Assembly (NCBI GenBank): GCA_016926875.1
Contig: JAFGNU010000018.1
Coordinates: forward strand, 1-64,000
Length of the DNA: 64,000 nucleotides
Origin: Anaerolineae bacterium
GTDB lineage: Bacteria > Chloroflexota > Anaerolineae > Aggregatilineales > Aggregatilineaceae
Direction: 5' to 3'
Position numbers and translations under genes: made by a program. Under the pieces are notes generated by a model that was not told the origin of the DNA, made no database searches, and was given only the letters and a program-made list of their open reading frames with translations. Positions 45,031 through 55,119 of the stretch are shown here, one piece after another (the first letter of the stretch is position 1; each line of letters opens with the position of its first letter).

Positions 45031-48000
45031 TTGGCGGACACGAATTTTCCTACCGGAGCACCGGATAACAAACAAGCAGTGGTGAGCGCTGCCGGACCAG
45101 GGCGCGCGCGCGTGATGCGAGAGCTGGCGGCCTGGTTTGGGCGCGCAGATGTGCTCATTTATGCGCTGCTGGGTCTGGTCCTGCTGGTGGCGGGCTGGTT
45201 GCGCTTTGATGCGCAAAACTGGGACGACTTCACGCACCTGCACCCGGACGAGCGTTTTTTGACCGACGTGGTGTCGGTGTTGAACGGCCCGCTGAACTTC
45301 AGCGATGCATCGTTCGAGGAACAGGACAAGCACCGCGCGCGCTGCGATCTGCGCTATCCGGCGAGCGGTGAAGAAGGCTTCGAGGCGCTGACACAGGTCG
45401 GGCGCGGCGGCTATTTTGACGCGGACTGCTCGCCGCTGAATCCCAACAACGTCGGCAAGGGGCTGTATGTCTACGGCGAGTTCCCACTGTTCACCGTGCA
45501 CGCTGCCGGGGTGGCCATGTCGCAGTTATCCCTCGACGTGCACTCGTTCCTGGAAACGTTCGACACGGACGCCGCGAACAGCTACACCGTTACCACGCAC
45601 TGGGAAGGTTATAACGGCGCGCAGTTTGTCGGGCGCTCGATCTCGGCGCTGGCCGACTGTTTGACCGTGCTGGTCGTGTTCCTGCTGGGGCGGCGGCTGT
45701 ACGGGCGCTGGCACGGCCTGCTGGCGGCGGCGCTGTACGGGCTGGCAGCTTTTCCGATCCAGCAGTCGCATTTCTGGACGGTGGATGCTTTTACTACCTT
45801 CTGGGTGACGCTGGCGCTGTATATGGCCGTGCGCGCCCTGGACGGGGCAAGCGTGATCCGGGGACCATCGGCGGCGGCGTTCCTGGCCGTGTGGGCCGGG
45901 GGCGTGACGTGGGAAGCCGCGACGCGTGACTATCCTATCCTGGGGCTGGTCGTGCTTGGCCTGTTTGTGGTCATCGCGTTGGCTGCGGCGCTGGCCGTGC
46001 GCGCCTGGATTGTGTGCCGGGACCGTCGGGGCGGGGTGCTGATCGGCGGGGCAGCGGTGATCGGCGGGCTGATCGTCGCCAACTGGGCGCTGGCCCGGTC
46101 CGGTGGGGATGTGATCAACTTCCTGTCGCTCGAAACCGGGCTGTATGCACTTGACCTGCTGCTGGGCGAACTGCTGGCACTGGTGACGGTCGGGATTCTG
46201 TTCGGCGTGGCGCTGGTCCTGACGCTGGCGCTGCACGCCGCACTGCGTGTCTGGCTGGCCGCCGAGCAGTGGCAGACTATGCTGATCCCCGGATCGGCGG
46301 TGGTGGCGTCGGTAGCATACCAGCTTTTCTGGTTGGGAGCGGCGCTGTCGGCCCCGCACGATTTCCCGCTGCGGGACGGGCTGCTGTCGGTGGGCGTGAT
46401 CGGGCTGGCGTTTGGCGCTGTGACGCTGTTCATGTTTGGTGAATCGGCTCTGATCCGCCGCCGGGCGCCGGGTGACCGTTCGTTCATCCGTACCTACCTG
46501 CCCGCGCTGCTGTTGGGCGTGGTGTGGGGCGTGATGGTCGGCACGCTGCTGTTTGATGGGCTGTCGCCGCTGCCGGTGCTGTTCGTGGCGGTGGGCACTT
46601 CCGCGCTGGTGATCTTTGACGCGATTGAACTGACCGATTACGCGCTGTTCGGCGCGGCGCTGGGCGGAGCGGTCGCCAGCCGGGTGAACGTCGCGCCGCT
46701 GGCCGGAGTGATCGTGGTGGCGGCGGGTATCCGGGTGCTGCCGGTCTTTGACCGGTCGCTCAGCCGGGGCCAGCGCCAGCGCATCGTCGGCTATGCGCTG
46801 ACGGGCGTGGCGACGGCGGCGGTGCTGGCGTTTATCGTGTTCCGGCTGCTGCAACCGCACGCCTTTATGGGGCCGGGACTGCTCGGTTTGCGGATCAACC
46901 CTGGCTGGCGGGAAGACGTAACCGAAGCCGCTGAAATGACGTCCGGCAGTTGGGACGCGCCGCCAAACCACCAGTGGGCGAATCGCACGCCGTACTGGTT
47001 CCCCTGGCGCAATATCGTGCTGTGGGGGATGGGTATTCCGCTGGGGCTGGCTGCGTGGGCGGCGTGGGCCTGGGCGGGCGGCGTGATCCTGCGCGGCGCG
47101 CGGCGCTGGACGCGGCACGCCATCCCGTTTGCCTGGGTGCTGGTCTGTTTTGGCTGGTTGGGCGGGCGCTGGGTGACGACCATGCGCTATTTCCTGCCGA
47201 TCTACCCGGCGCTGGCATTGTTTGCGGGCTGGGCGCTGGTTGCGCTGGTGCTGCGAGCCTGGTACGCGCGGCGCAGGCGTCCGGGCCGGGTGCGGCGCTG
47301 GGCGTTTGGCGGCGCGGCAGGTGTGCTGGTCGCCGTATTGGGGTATACCGCGCTGTACGGGTTTGGCTTCCACAGCATCGAGCGCCAGCAGCTTACCCGC
47401 GTGGCGGCGTCGCGCTGGTTTTTTGAGAACGTGCCCGGCGATTTTGGCATCTGGATCGAGGGCGAGAACGGCGAGCGCAAACTGGTGAACATCGGGCGCG
47501 GATCGGTGGCCGATGCGCCGTCGGTGAAACACCTGGCCCAGGGCGACGAGTACGAATTTTCGTTCACCGTGCCCGGCGACTCGACGCTGGTGTATATCAC
47601 GCTGCATCACCTGGGCGACCCGGACGGCGACCCGGCAGAGGAAACGGTGCGCGTGCGGCTGTTCCGCCAGACGGTTGACGTGGGCAAGCGGTTAGTGTTT
47701 GAGGACACGATCACGGCGGATTTTGCGGCGGCGGATTCGCCCTACGGCACCGCGTACACCCTGCGACCGGAAGAAACAATCGAGCTGCCGCTCCAGCCGG
47801 ACCCGGAACAGCCAATTGCCGGGTATGTGTTGCAGATCGCGGTCATCGACGGCGGGCCGGTGTTTTCTGTGCACGGCTCGTTTGGCAGCTATGACCAGGC
47901 CATAGCGCCGGACGTGACGGTCGGCCTGCGGACGGTGGCCGACCACACGCTGATCGACTCCGAGTTCAGCTTTGAAGCACAGCCGATCCTGACCGGGCAC

Positions 48001-51000
48001 GGCGATGATGTGCCCGCCACGCCGACGCACTGGACGGTCGGCGGCAGCGACCCGCTTGAGTTCACGATCCCCATCGACGGTGTAATCCGCCAGATCGACA
48101 TCCCGCACCTGGGCGATCCACTGCGCGACGCGGGCGTGGAATCGCTGCGCCTGACGCTGCTCGGACCGGACGGGCAGATAACCTCGGCCACGCTGGAAGG
48201 CGACTTCAACGCAGGCGCGGATCCACTCGGCGCACCGCAGACGGTTACTTTTGACCCGCCGCTGACGGTCCGGCGGCTGGACCGGGACGGCAACCGCCAG
48301 ACCGCGACATTGGTGATCGAGGCGAAGGACCCGGTGTATACTGCCGGGCCGGTGATCGCGTGGGAAGGCGATTGGGATGACCCGGTGCCCTGGCCGGTGT
48401 GCCCGATCCCCGACGATATGATCTACCGTGACGATCTGCCGTCCGGGCTGTCGTCGATTGGCTGCATTTCGGTCAACCCCTACGGCGCGCATTACCAGGG
48501 CCTCAAGCTGTGGATGGTCGCGGAAGACAATCAGCAGAAATACGACGCGATGCTGCTGGCGCTTGACCAGTCGGATTACATCGTCATCACCAGCAACCGT
48601 TTTTACGACTCGCTGACCCGCATCCCGATGCGCTGGCCGATGACAGAGGAATACTACAAAGCGTTGTTCGACGGGCGGCTGGGCTTTGAACTGGTCAAAA
48701 CCTTCGAGTCCGCGCCGCAGATCGGGCCGTTCACCATTCCCGACCAGATTTTGCCGTCCGATGACCTGCCGGACTGGCTCAACGACCAGTGGGAAGCCGA
48801 AGAAGCGTTCCACGTCTACGATCACCCGGTGGTGTTTGTCTTCCACAAGACGGACGCCTACACGCCGGACAATACGCGCGCCATCCTGGACAGCGTCTCT
48901 TTGCGCACGGCGGGCACGGCTGTCGCCGGGTACGCAGTGGACCCGGACCCGATCGGGGTCGTGCCCTGGACCGCGCCGGAGGCGTCCAAAAGCCCGACCA
49001 TGCTCCAGTTCACCGACGATGAATGGGACATCCAGCGGGACGGCGGCACGTGGTCTGACCTGTTCGACCTGGACGCACTCGTGAATCGCAGCGAGACTGC
49101 CGCCGTGATCATCTGGTGGGCACTGATAGTGATCGCCGGGTGGCTGGCCTGGCCGCTGCTGTACGTGGCGCTGCCCGCGCTGCCGGATCGCGGCTTCCCG
49201 GCGGCCAAGATCGCGGCCTGGCTGCTGGTGGCGTGGATCGCCTGGGTGGGCGGCACCTTCAAGCTGCTGACGTGGTCGCGTCCTGGCATCCTGCTGATCC
49301 TGGTTGGGCTGGCGGTGCTGAGCCTGCTTATCATCTGGCGGCGGCGCGCGGAATTCCTGGCCTATATCCGCGCCAACTGGCGGCACCTGCTGCTGATGGA
49401 AGCGCTGGCGCTGGTGCTGTTTCTGGTGATGCTGTACGTCCGGCTGGGCAACCCGGACCTGTGGCACGGCAGCTTTGGCGGCGAAAAGCCGATGGACTTC
49501 GCCTACTTCAACGCGGTGCTGCGCAGCACGATTTTTCCGCCCATCGATCCCTGGTTCGCGGGCGGTTACATGAATTACTACTACTTCGGCTATGTGATCG
49601 TCGGCGCACCGGTCAAACTGCTGGGTATCCAGCCGTCGGTGGCCTATAACCTGATCCTGCCCGCGCTGTATGCCATGACAGGCGTTATCGTGTTCAGCGT
49701 GGCCTACAACTGGGTGCGCTCGCGTGTTGTGCTGCCGGGTGTTGTGCAGGGCGCGACACGGGATAGTGAGTCCCGGTCCCTGGCCGGAGAATCCCCGCCC
49801 ACGCGCCGCGAGCCGCGCCTGCCTGCGGGCCGCGCGTGGCTGGCTGGGCTGGCGGCGGTGATGCTGGCGATGGTGCTTGGCAACCTGGGCGAGGTGCTGG
49901 TTTTCACGCGCCAGGTGGCCGCGTTGGACGGTTGGGAGCAGCAGCCCTTGCTGAGCCAGGTCCGGCTGGACGAGCTGGAAGCCGAGCGGGCGGATATTTT
50001 CCAGGGCTTTTACGATGACGAATCCGAAGCGTTCCGTGACGCGCACGACGGGCGCGATCCGGAGTCGTCCGACGAAATCCTGACGGTGACGCAGGTCGCC
50101 CAGGAAAAAACCGACGACTACATCGAGCACGCGGCGAAATACCCGCCGCTGGCGCGCATCTGGGGATACGGCCTGGAAAACCTGCGCGACCAGATCGGCG
50201 CGTTTTTTGGCGGACTGGACGACGTGCTGAACGGCGTGCCGCTCCAGATGCATACCCACCGCTGGTACTGGGCGCCGACGCGCATCATCGCCGAACTGCC
50301 GGGCGGGGCAGGGCACAACGCCATCGCCGAAATGCCCTATTTCACCTACCTGTACGGCGACCTGCATGCCCATATGATCGCCATGCCGGTCACGCTGCTG
50401 GCGCTGCTGTGGCTGGTGTCCGAGATCATCGGGGCCGGTCACAGGCTGCGGGCGTGGTGGGAATCCGGGCTGGCGCTGGGCATCGGGGCGCTGGCGGTCG
50501 GCGTGCTGCGTCCCACCAACTCGTGGGACTGGATCACGTACCTGATCCTGGGCGCGGCGGGCCTGACGTATGTCGCCTGGGCGGCTGCCGTGCGTGCCAA
50601 CCGGGAGCGGGACCTGCCCCCGTCACAGGCGGCGGCGCGGGTATGGGACTGGCTGACGTCGCGCCGTTCGTGGCTGTTGTGGCCAGAACTGCTGGTGATC
50701 CCGCTGGCGCTGGTTGCGCGGGTGGCGTATTACTTCTACCAGCAAACACGCGCCGATGAACAGGCAGAACGCGCGCTGCTGCCTGGCGAAACGCTGATCG
50801 ACCCGTCGCTGACGCTGTCGAGCGTGCTGGTGTGGGCGCTGGTTGGACTGGCGCTGGTCATCGCGCTGTACGTGGTGCTGCTGGCCATGCTGCGCGCCTA
50901 TCTCGACCGGCGGCGGTTGTTGAACTGGTGGGGCCGGGTGGCGCTGTTTGTGGCGCTGGCGTTTGTGGCGGCCATGCCGTTCACGGCCTATTTTGCGACG

Positions 51001-52266
51001 GCGTACAACTCGGTCAAGCCCTGGGAGTATGAACGCACGCCGCTGTGGGCCTACACCTACGTTCACGGGACGTTTTTGTTCCTCATCATCTCGCTGTTGG
51101 TCTGGCAGACCGCGCGCTGGCTGCGCCGCACGACCGTGCGCCAGTTTGAAGGATTGGTGATCCCGGTGAGCGCGATCGGGTTTGGGTTGGCCGGATTGAT
51201 CGCCGCGTCGATCTATCTCGGCGTGCGCGAGGTGCCGGTGGTCCAGCTTGTGGTGCCGCTGATGGCCTGGGCCACGCTGCTGTTTTTCCTGCCGGATCAA
51301 CCCCCGATGCAGCGTGCGGTTTACGCGCTGATCGTGCTGGCGCTGGCGATCTCGGTCGGGGTCGAGGTCGTGGTGCTGGACGGCGACATCGGGCGGCAGA
51401 ACACGGTCTTTAAATTCTATTTGCAGGTCTGGTTCCTGCTCAGCGTGGTCGGTGGGATCACGCTGGCGTGGATGCTGCGCTGCTCGTGGCGCTGGCACCC
51501 GGCGCTGCGTATCGTCTGGCATTCGGCGCTGGCGATCCTGTTCTCCGTAGCGCTGATGTACCCGCTGCTGGGCACGCGGGCGCGCTTCCTGGATCGCTTT
51601 AATCCCGACGAAACGCCGACTACGCTGGACGGCATGGCTTATATGCAGTACGCCATCCACGGCGAGCACGGGGTGTGGTTTAAGCTGGACGCCGACTACG
51701 ATATGATCCGCTGGCTGCAAGACAACATCAAGGGCACGCCGGTTGTGATGGAAGCGCACCTGTATCCGTCCGAGTACCATTGGGGCGGTCGGATCAGCAT
51801 CTATACCGGCCTGCCGACCGTGCTCGGCTGGACATGGCACCAGCGCCAGCAGCACACCCTGCCGCAGATGGATGCGCTGGTCCAGACGCGCGAAAACAAT
51901 ATCGCGGCCTTCTACGAGTTGGACGGGGCGGAAGGTATCCGGGTGGCGTGGAACCTGGCCGAGGTGTACGACGTTGAATATATCGTGGTCGGTGTGCTGG
52001 AGCGGGCCTTTTACGACGACATCGCGCCGGACGAAGAAACCGGAGCACTGACGCCGGGCCATTCGGCGGGACTGGCAAAGTTTGATACGATGGTAGAAAT
52101 GGGCCTGCTGGACGTAGTCTACAACGCGCCCGGCTGCCTGGACACGACCATCGGTGCTATTGAGGAATGCCCGGTGGCGAGCGTGTATATGAATCGGGTT
52201 TATCGCGTCGTGCCGGGTGTGACGTATGACGACGTTGCAGCGGTGGGCTGGCCCGGTGGCCGGTGA
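45031..52266 (+). CDS. 2411-residue GT-C/Chlor_Arch_YYY fusion membrane protein
   Basis: A giant protein. Residues 40-790 form a GT39-like membrane block with the acidic motif H71-PDE-R75 in the first outside loop. Residues 790-1355 are a soluble, beta-rich outside region. A second membrane block (about 1355-2140) carries the Chlor_Arch_YYY/DUF2298 signature with Y1516-YYFG. The end is an outside domain with GLPTVLGWTWHQRQ and a VEYIVVGVLER strand that recurs in the next protein. Function of the family is unknown; the company of GT-C proteins suggests glycan transport or transfer. The start is TTG 45031; ATG 45115 is a less likely alternative. Confidence 0.85.
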   Translation: MADTNFPTGAPDNKQAVVSAAGPGRARVMRELAAWFGRADVLIYALLGLVLLVAGWLRFDAQNWDDFTHLHPDERFLTDVVSVLNGPLNFSDASFEEQDKHRARCDLRYPASGEEGFEALTQVGRGGYFDADCSPLNPNNVGKGLYVYGEFPLFTVHAAGVAMSQLSLDVHSFLETFDTDAANSYTVTTHWEGYNGAQFVGRSISALADCLTVLVVFLLGRRLYGRWHGLLAAALYGLAAFPIQQSHFWTVDAFTTFWVTLALYMAVRALDGASVIRGPSAAAFLAVWAGGVTWEAATRDYPILGLVVLGLFVVIALAAALAVRAWIVCRDRRGGVLIGGAAVIGGLIVANWALARSGGDVINFLSLETGLYALDLLLGELLALVTVGILFGVALVLTLALHAALRVWLAAEQWQTMLIPGSAVVASVAYQLFWLGAALSAPHDFPLRDGLLSVGVIGLAFGAVTLFMFGESALIRRRAPGDRSFIRTYLPALLLGVVWGVMVGTLLFDGLSPLPVLFVAVGTSALVIFDAIELTDYALFGAALGGAVASRVNVAPLAGVIVVAAGIRVLPVFDRSLSRGQRQRIVGYALTGVATAAVLAFIVFRLLQPHAFMGPGLLGLRINPGWREDVTEAAEMTSGSWDAPPNHQWANRTPYWFPWRNIVLWGMGIPLGLAAWAAWAWAGGVILRGARRWTRHAIPFAWVLVCFGWLGGRWVTTMRYFLPIYPALALFAGWALVALVLRAWYARRRRPGRVRRWAFGGAAGVLVAVLGYTALYGFGFHSIERQQLTRVAASRWFFENVPGDFGIWIEGENGERKLVNIGRGSVADAPSVKHLAQGDEYEFSFTVPGDSTLVYITLHHLGDPDGDPAEETVRVRLFRQTVDVGKRLVFEDTITADFAAADSPYGTAYTLRPEETIELPLQPDPEQPIAGYVLQIAVIDGGPVFSVHGSFGSYDQAIAPDVTVGLRTVADHTLIDSEFSFEAQPILTGHGDDVPATPTHWTVGGSDPLEFTIPIDGVIRQIDIPHLGDPLRDAGVESLRLTLLGPDGQITSATLEGDFNAGADPLGAPQTVTFDPPLTVRRLDRDGNRQTATLVIEAKDPVYTAGPVIAWEGDWDDPVPWPVCPIPDDMIYRDDLPSGLSSIGCISVNPYGAHYQGLKLWMVAEDNQQKYDAMLLALDQSDYIVITSNRFYDSLTRIPMRWPMTEEYYKALFDGRLGFELVKTFESAPQIGPFTIPDQILPSDDLPDWLNDQWEAEEAFHVYDHPVVFVFHKTDAYTPDNTRAILDSVSLRTAGTAVAGYAVDPDPIGVVPWTAPEASKSPTMLQFTDDEWDIQRDGGTWSDLFDLDALVNRSETAAVIIWWALIVIAGWLAWPLLYVALPALPDRGFPAAKIAAWLLVAWIAWVGGTFKLLTWSRPGILLILVGLAVLSLLIIWRRRAEFLAYIRANWRHLLLMEALALVLFLVMLYVRLGNPDLWHGSFGGEKPMDFAYFNAVLRSTIFPPIDPWFAGGYMNYYYFGYVIVGAPVKLLGIQPSVAYNLILPALYAMTGVIVFSVAYNWVRSRVVLPGVVQGATRDSESRSLAGESPPTRREPRLPAGRAWLAGLAAVMLAMVLGNLGEVLVFTRQVAALDGWEQQPLLSQVRLDELEAERADIFQGFYDDESEAFRDAHDGRDPESSDEILTVTQVAQEKTDDYIEHAAKYPPLARIWGYGLENLRDQIGAFFGGLDDVLNGVPLQMHTHRWYWAPTRIIAELPGGAGHNAIAEMPYFTYLYGDLHAHMIAMPVTLLALLWLVSEIIGAGHRLRAWWESGLALGIGALAVGVLRPTNSWDWITYLILGAAGLTYVAWAAAVRANRERDLPPSQAAARVWDWLTSRRSWLLWPELLVIPLALVARVAYYFYQQTRADEQAERALLPGETLIDPSLTLSSVLVWALVGLALVIALYVVLLAMLRAYLDRRRLLNWWGRVALFVALAFVAAMPFTAYFATAYNSVKPWEYERTPLWAYTYVHGTFLFLIISLLVWQTARWLRRTTVRQFEGLVIPVSAIGFGLAGLIAASIYLGVREVPVVQLVVPLMAWATLLFFLPDQPPMQRAVYALIVLALAISVGVEVVVLDGDIGRQNTVFKFYLQVWFLLSVVGGITLAWMLRCSWRWHPALRIVWHSALAILFSVALMYPLLGTRARFLDRFNPDETPTTLDGMAYMQYAIHGEHGVWFKLDADYDMIRWLQDNIKGTPVVMEAHLYPSEYHWGGRISIYTGLPTVLGWTWHQRQQHTLPQMDALVQTRENNIAAFYELDGAEGIRVAWNLAEVYDVEYIVVGVLERAFYDDIAPDEETGALTPGHSAGLAKFDTMVEMGLLDVVYNAPGCLDTTIGAIEECPVASVYMNRVYRVVPGVTYDDVAAVGWPGGR

Positions 52267-52341
52267 TAGGCGGCGTGTGCGCGTGTCGCCCAACCGTTCA
52301 AGCAGCACCCGCGTGGACAGGGGTTTAAGAACGCACTATTC

Positions 52342-55104
52342 ATGGATTATTCGCTGATTATAGCTTGGCTGGGCCGTGAGGGCGGCGATATTCTAACCTG
52401 GTGGTGGCTGGCGACGCTGGCCGGGCTGGCGGTGTGGCCGCTGCTGTACCGCGTAATGGGCGGGCTGCCGGATCGTGGCTATACGCTGGCGCGCACGGCG
52501 GGCTTGATGCTGACCGGGTTTGTCTTCTGGTTCCTGGGCAGCCTGGGTTTGCTGCGGAACACGGTCGGCGGCATGGTCTTCGCGTGGCTGGTGGTGCTGG
52601 CAATCGGACTGGTCGTTTTCTTCAACTGGGACGAGCGCCCGCCGGTCTGGGACTGGCTGCGCGAGCACGCGGCCCTGATCATCGTGACCGAGCTGCTGTT
52701 CGCGGCGCTGCTGGTCGGCTGGGCGATGTACCGCGCCCACAACCCGGAGATGCGCAGCACCGAAAAGCCGATGGAGATCATGTTCCTGAACGGCATCCGG
52801 CGCAGCGAGGTGTTCCCGCCCAATGACCCCTGGATGAGCGGCTACGCGATCAGCTACTACTATTTTGGCTACCTGATCATGGCCATGCTGGCCGACCTGG
52901 GCAGCGTCGGCAGCGGGATCGCGTTTAACCTGACGATTGCGCTGTTATTCGCGCTGGCCGGGATCGGCGCGCTGGGCGTGGTATACAACCTGGTGCGGGC
53001 GCACGGGGCGCGGCGGGTGCGCCAGGGGGCGGCCATCGGCGCGGGGATGCTGGGGCTGTGCCTGTTGATCTTGATGGGCAACCTGGGCACGGCGCTGGTC
53101 GAGTTCCCGTACAACGGCTATACGCCGGGGCTGGTCAACGCGGATTACTTCGATTTTTGGGATGTCGAAGACCGGGCGGGCACGTATACCACCGTCAATG
53201 AAGACGGGCAGGTCGTCACGCTGCCGGTTGACAGCGATCAGGACATGGTGCCCAACTGGGACGATGATCCAAAAGACCTGGACGAGTGGAGCTTTACCTG
53301 GGGCATGGGCTGGCGCTACAGCCGCACCGTGCAGGACCGCGCGCTGCCTACCGAGGAGTACCCGGACGGCGAGCCGATTGATGTCCAGCCGATTGCCGAG
53401 TTCCCCAATTTCAGCTTTGTCCTGGCGGACATTCACCCGCATGTGCTGGCGCTGCCGTTTGCGCTGCTGGCGATTGGCCTGGCGCTCAACCTGGTGCTGG
53501 GCGGGCGCGATCTGCTGCGCTGGGAGTACCCGCTGTACGCGATCTGGGTCGGCGGCATGATCTTCATGAATTCGTGGGACGCGATTTACCTGCCGCTGCT
53601 GGTTGGCGCGGAAGCGCTGCGCCGCATGATTCGCAACGGGACCGGCACGCTGCACCTGAAAGACCTGGGGCAGATGACGCTCTTTGCGCTGGCGCTCGGC
53701 GCGCTGACGGTCCTGTTTTACCTGCCCTGGCTGATCAGCTTTAGCTCGCAGGCACACGGCATCCTGCCCAACGTGATTTTCCCGACGCGCTGGTCGCAGT
53801 TTTTCCTGCAATTTGGCCCGTTTTTGGTGATCCTGACCGTTTTTCTGGCGGTGGAACTGCGGCGGGCGGGTACGCGCTTCAACTGGCAGGCGGGCCTGCT
53901 GGCGCTGGCGGTGATCGCCTGCGCGGCGGTGTTGGCGACCTTTGTGTTGGGCGTATCGGCGTGGTCGGATGACGGCATGCGAAACGCCGTGTGGAGCATC
54001 GTAAACGGCTCCGGCGGCTGGCGGGACGTGATCCCGGAAACGCTGGCGCGCCGGGCGAGTGCGCTGCCCAGCGAACTGCTGCTGCTGGCGATGGTGTACG
54101 TAGTGGTCGGGCGGCTGTTCGCGGTCCCGGTGCCGCGCCAGTACGGTGAGGCGGCCCAGGTCACGCCGCGCACGAACTACAGCCCGGCGACCGGTTTTGC
54201 CCTGCTGCTGGTTGGGGCGGGCGCGGTGCTGACGTTTGCGCCGGATTTTGTCTACCTGCACGATAACTTCAGCGTGCGGATCAATACCGTTTTTAAGCTG
54301 TACTATCAGGGCTGGATTCTGTTCAGTCTGGCGGGCGCGTTCGCGGTGTGGTCGGTGCTGGCGGGCAAGATGCCGCTGCCGGGCACCGAGCGCGGCGATA
54401 AACCGGCGATTCAACCGGGCGTGCTGGTTGGGCGAGTTGTCTATGGCCTGGTGGTGATCGTCTTCGTCGGTGCGGGGCTGCTGTACCCGGTTTTGGCGAC
54501 GCGCGGGCGGGCGCTGGTGGATACCGGGCGGCTGCGCAAGCAGGACGAGATCGCGGCCTGTGAGGCGGCGGGCGGCACCGACTGCCCGACTCTGCCGGAC
54601 CTGACGCTGGATGGCGCGGCGCAGATGGTCAGCGCGGACGAATACGCGGCGATCCAATGCCTGGATGCGTTGGAAGACGGCAGCGACGCGGTGCTGGTCG
54701 AAGCGCCGGGCGGGGCCTATGCACCGGATTACAGCCGCTTCGCCGGGCTGACCGGCATCCCGACGCTGATCGGCTGGCAAAACCACGAGCGCCAGTGGCG
54801 CGGTGATACGTACCCGGAGGTGACCGACGCGCGCGTCGAGGATGGGCAGTACCGCGACCGGGCGACCGACGTCCAGGAGTTGTATACCACGCTGGACTGG
54901 GAACAGGCGTGGTATGTCATCGACCGCTACGGGATCGATTACATCGTGGTTGGCAGCGCCGAACGCCAGATGATCCGGGAGTTGGCGAGCGGGAATACAA
55001 ACCTGCAAAGCCAGTATGGCGAGGGATTGAGGAAGTTTGCACAGGTATTTGACCCGGTCTGCGAGACGGGATCGGCGGTGGTCTATCGCGTGTCACCGCA
55101 GTAA
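52342..55104 (+). CDS. Chlor_Arch_YYY (DUF2298) membrane protein
   Basis: A 920-residue membrane protein of the single-domain YYY class. TMs run throughout; the signature is Y172-YYFG176 (SYYYFGY). An outside insert around residues 270-340 includes DSDQDMVPNWDDDP, which resembles a thrombospondin type 3 calcium loop. The C-terminal outside region has GIPTLIGWQNHERQ and DYIVVGSAERQ, shared with the 2411-residue protein upstream. No catalytic residues can be fixed. It follows the giant gene after 75 bp and is followed by the next membrane protein after 15 bp, so it sits inside an operon. Confidence 0.88.
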   Translation: MDYSLIIAWLGREGGDILTWWWLATLAGLAVWPLLYRVMGGLPDRGYTLARTAGLMLTGFVFWFLGSLGLLRNTVGGMVFAWLVVLAIGLVVFFNWDERPPVWDWLREHAALIIVTELLFAALLVGWAMYRAHNPEMRSTEKPMEIMFLNGIRRSEVFPPNDPWMSGYAISYYYFGYLIMAMLADLGSVGSGIAFNLTIALLFALAGIGALGVVYNLVRAHGARRVRQGAAIGAGMLGLCLLILMGNLGTALVEFPYNGYTPGLVNADYFDFWDVEDRAGTYTTVNEDGQVVTLPVDSDQDMVPNWDDDPKDLDEWSFTWGMGWRYSRTVQDRALPTEEYPDGEPIDVQPIAEFPNFSFVLADIHPHVLALPFALLAIGLALNLVLGGRDLLRWEYPLYAIWVGGMIFMNSWDAIYLPLLVGAEALRRMIRNGTGTLHLKDLGQMTLFALALGALTVLFYLPWLISFSSQAHGILPNVIFPTRWSQFFLQFGPFLVILTVFLAVELRRAGTRFNWQAGLLALAVIACAAVLATFVLGVSAWSDDGMRNAVWSIVNGSGGWRDVIPETLARRASALPSELLLLAMVYVVVGRLFAVPVPRQYGEAAQVTPRTNYSPATGFALLLVGAGAVLTFAPDFVYLHDNFSVRINTVFKLYYQGWILFSLAGAFAVWSVLAGKMPLPGTERGDKPAIQPGVLVGRVVYGLVVIVFVGAGLLYPVLATRGRALVDTGRLRKQDEIAACEAAGGTDCPTLPDLTLDGAAQMVSADEYAAIQCLDALEDGSDAVLVEAPGGAYAPDYSRFAGLTGIPTLIGWQNHERQWRGDTYPEVTDARVEDGQYRDRATDVQELYTTLDWEQAWYVIDRYGIDYIVVGSAERQMIRELASGNTNLQSQYGEGLRKFAQVFDPVCETGSAVVYRVSPQ

Positions 55105-55119
55105 CGGCAGGAAGTGGGT

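Noticed and set aside
45526-47610. A 694-codon frame opposite the giant gene
   Set aside because: Same reasoning; His/Gln/Arg-rich shadow frame.
47692-50442. A 916-codon open frame on the strand opposite the 2411-residue gene
   Set aside because: Rich in Arg, Gln and His with no known motif, as expected for the antisense frame of a G+C-rich gene; no ribosome site and full overlap with a recognisable protein.
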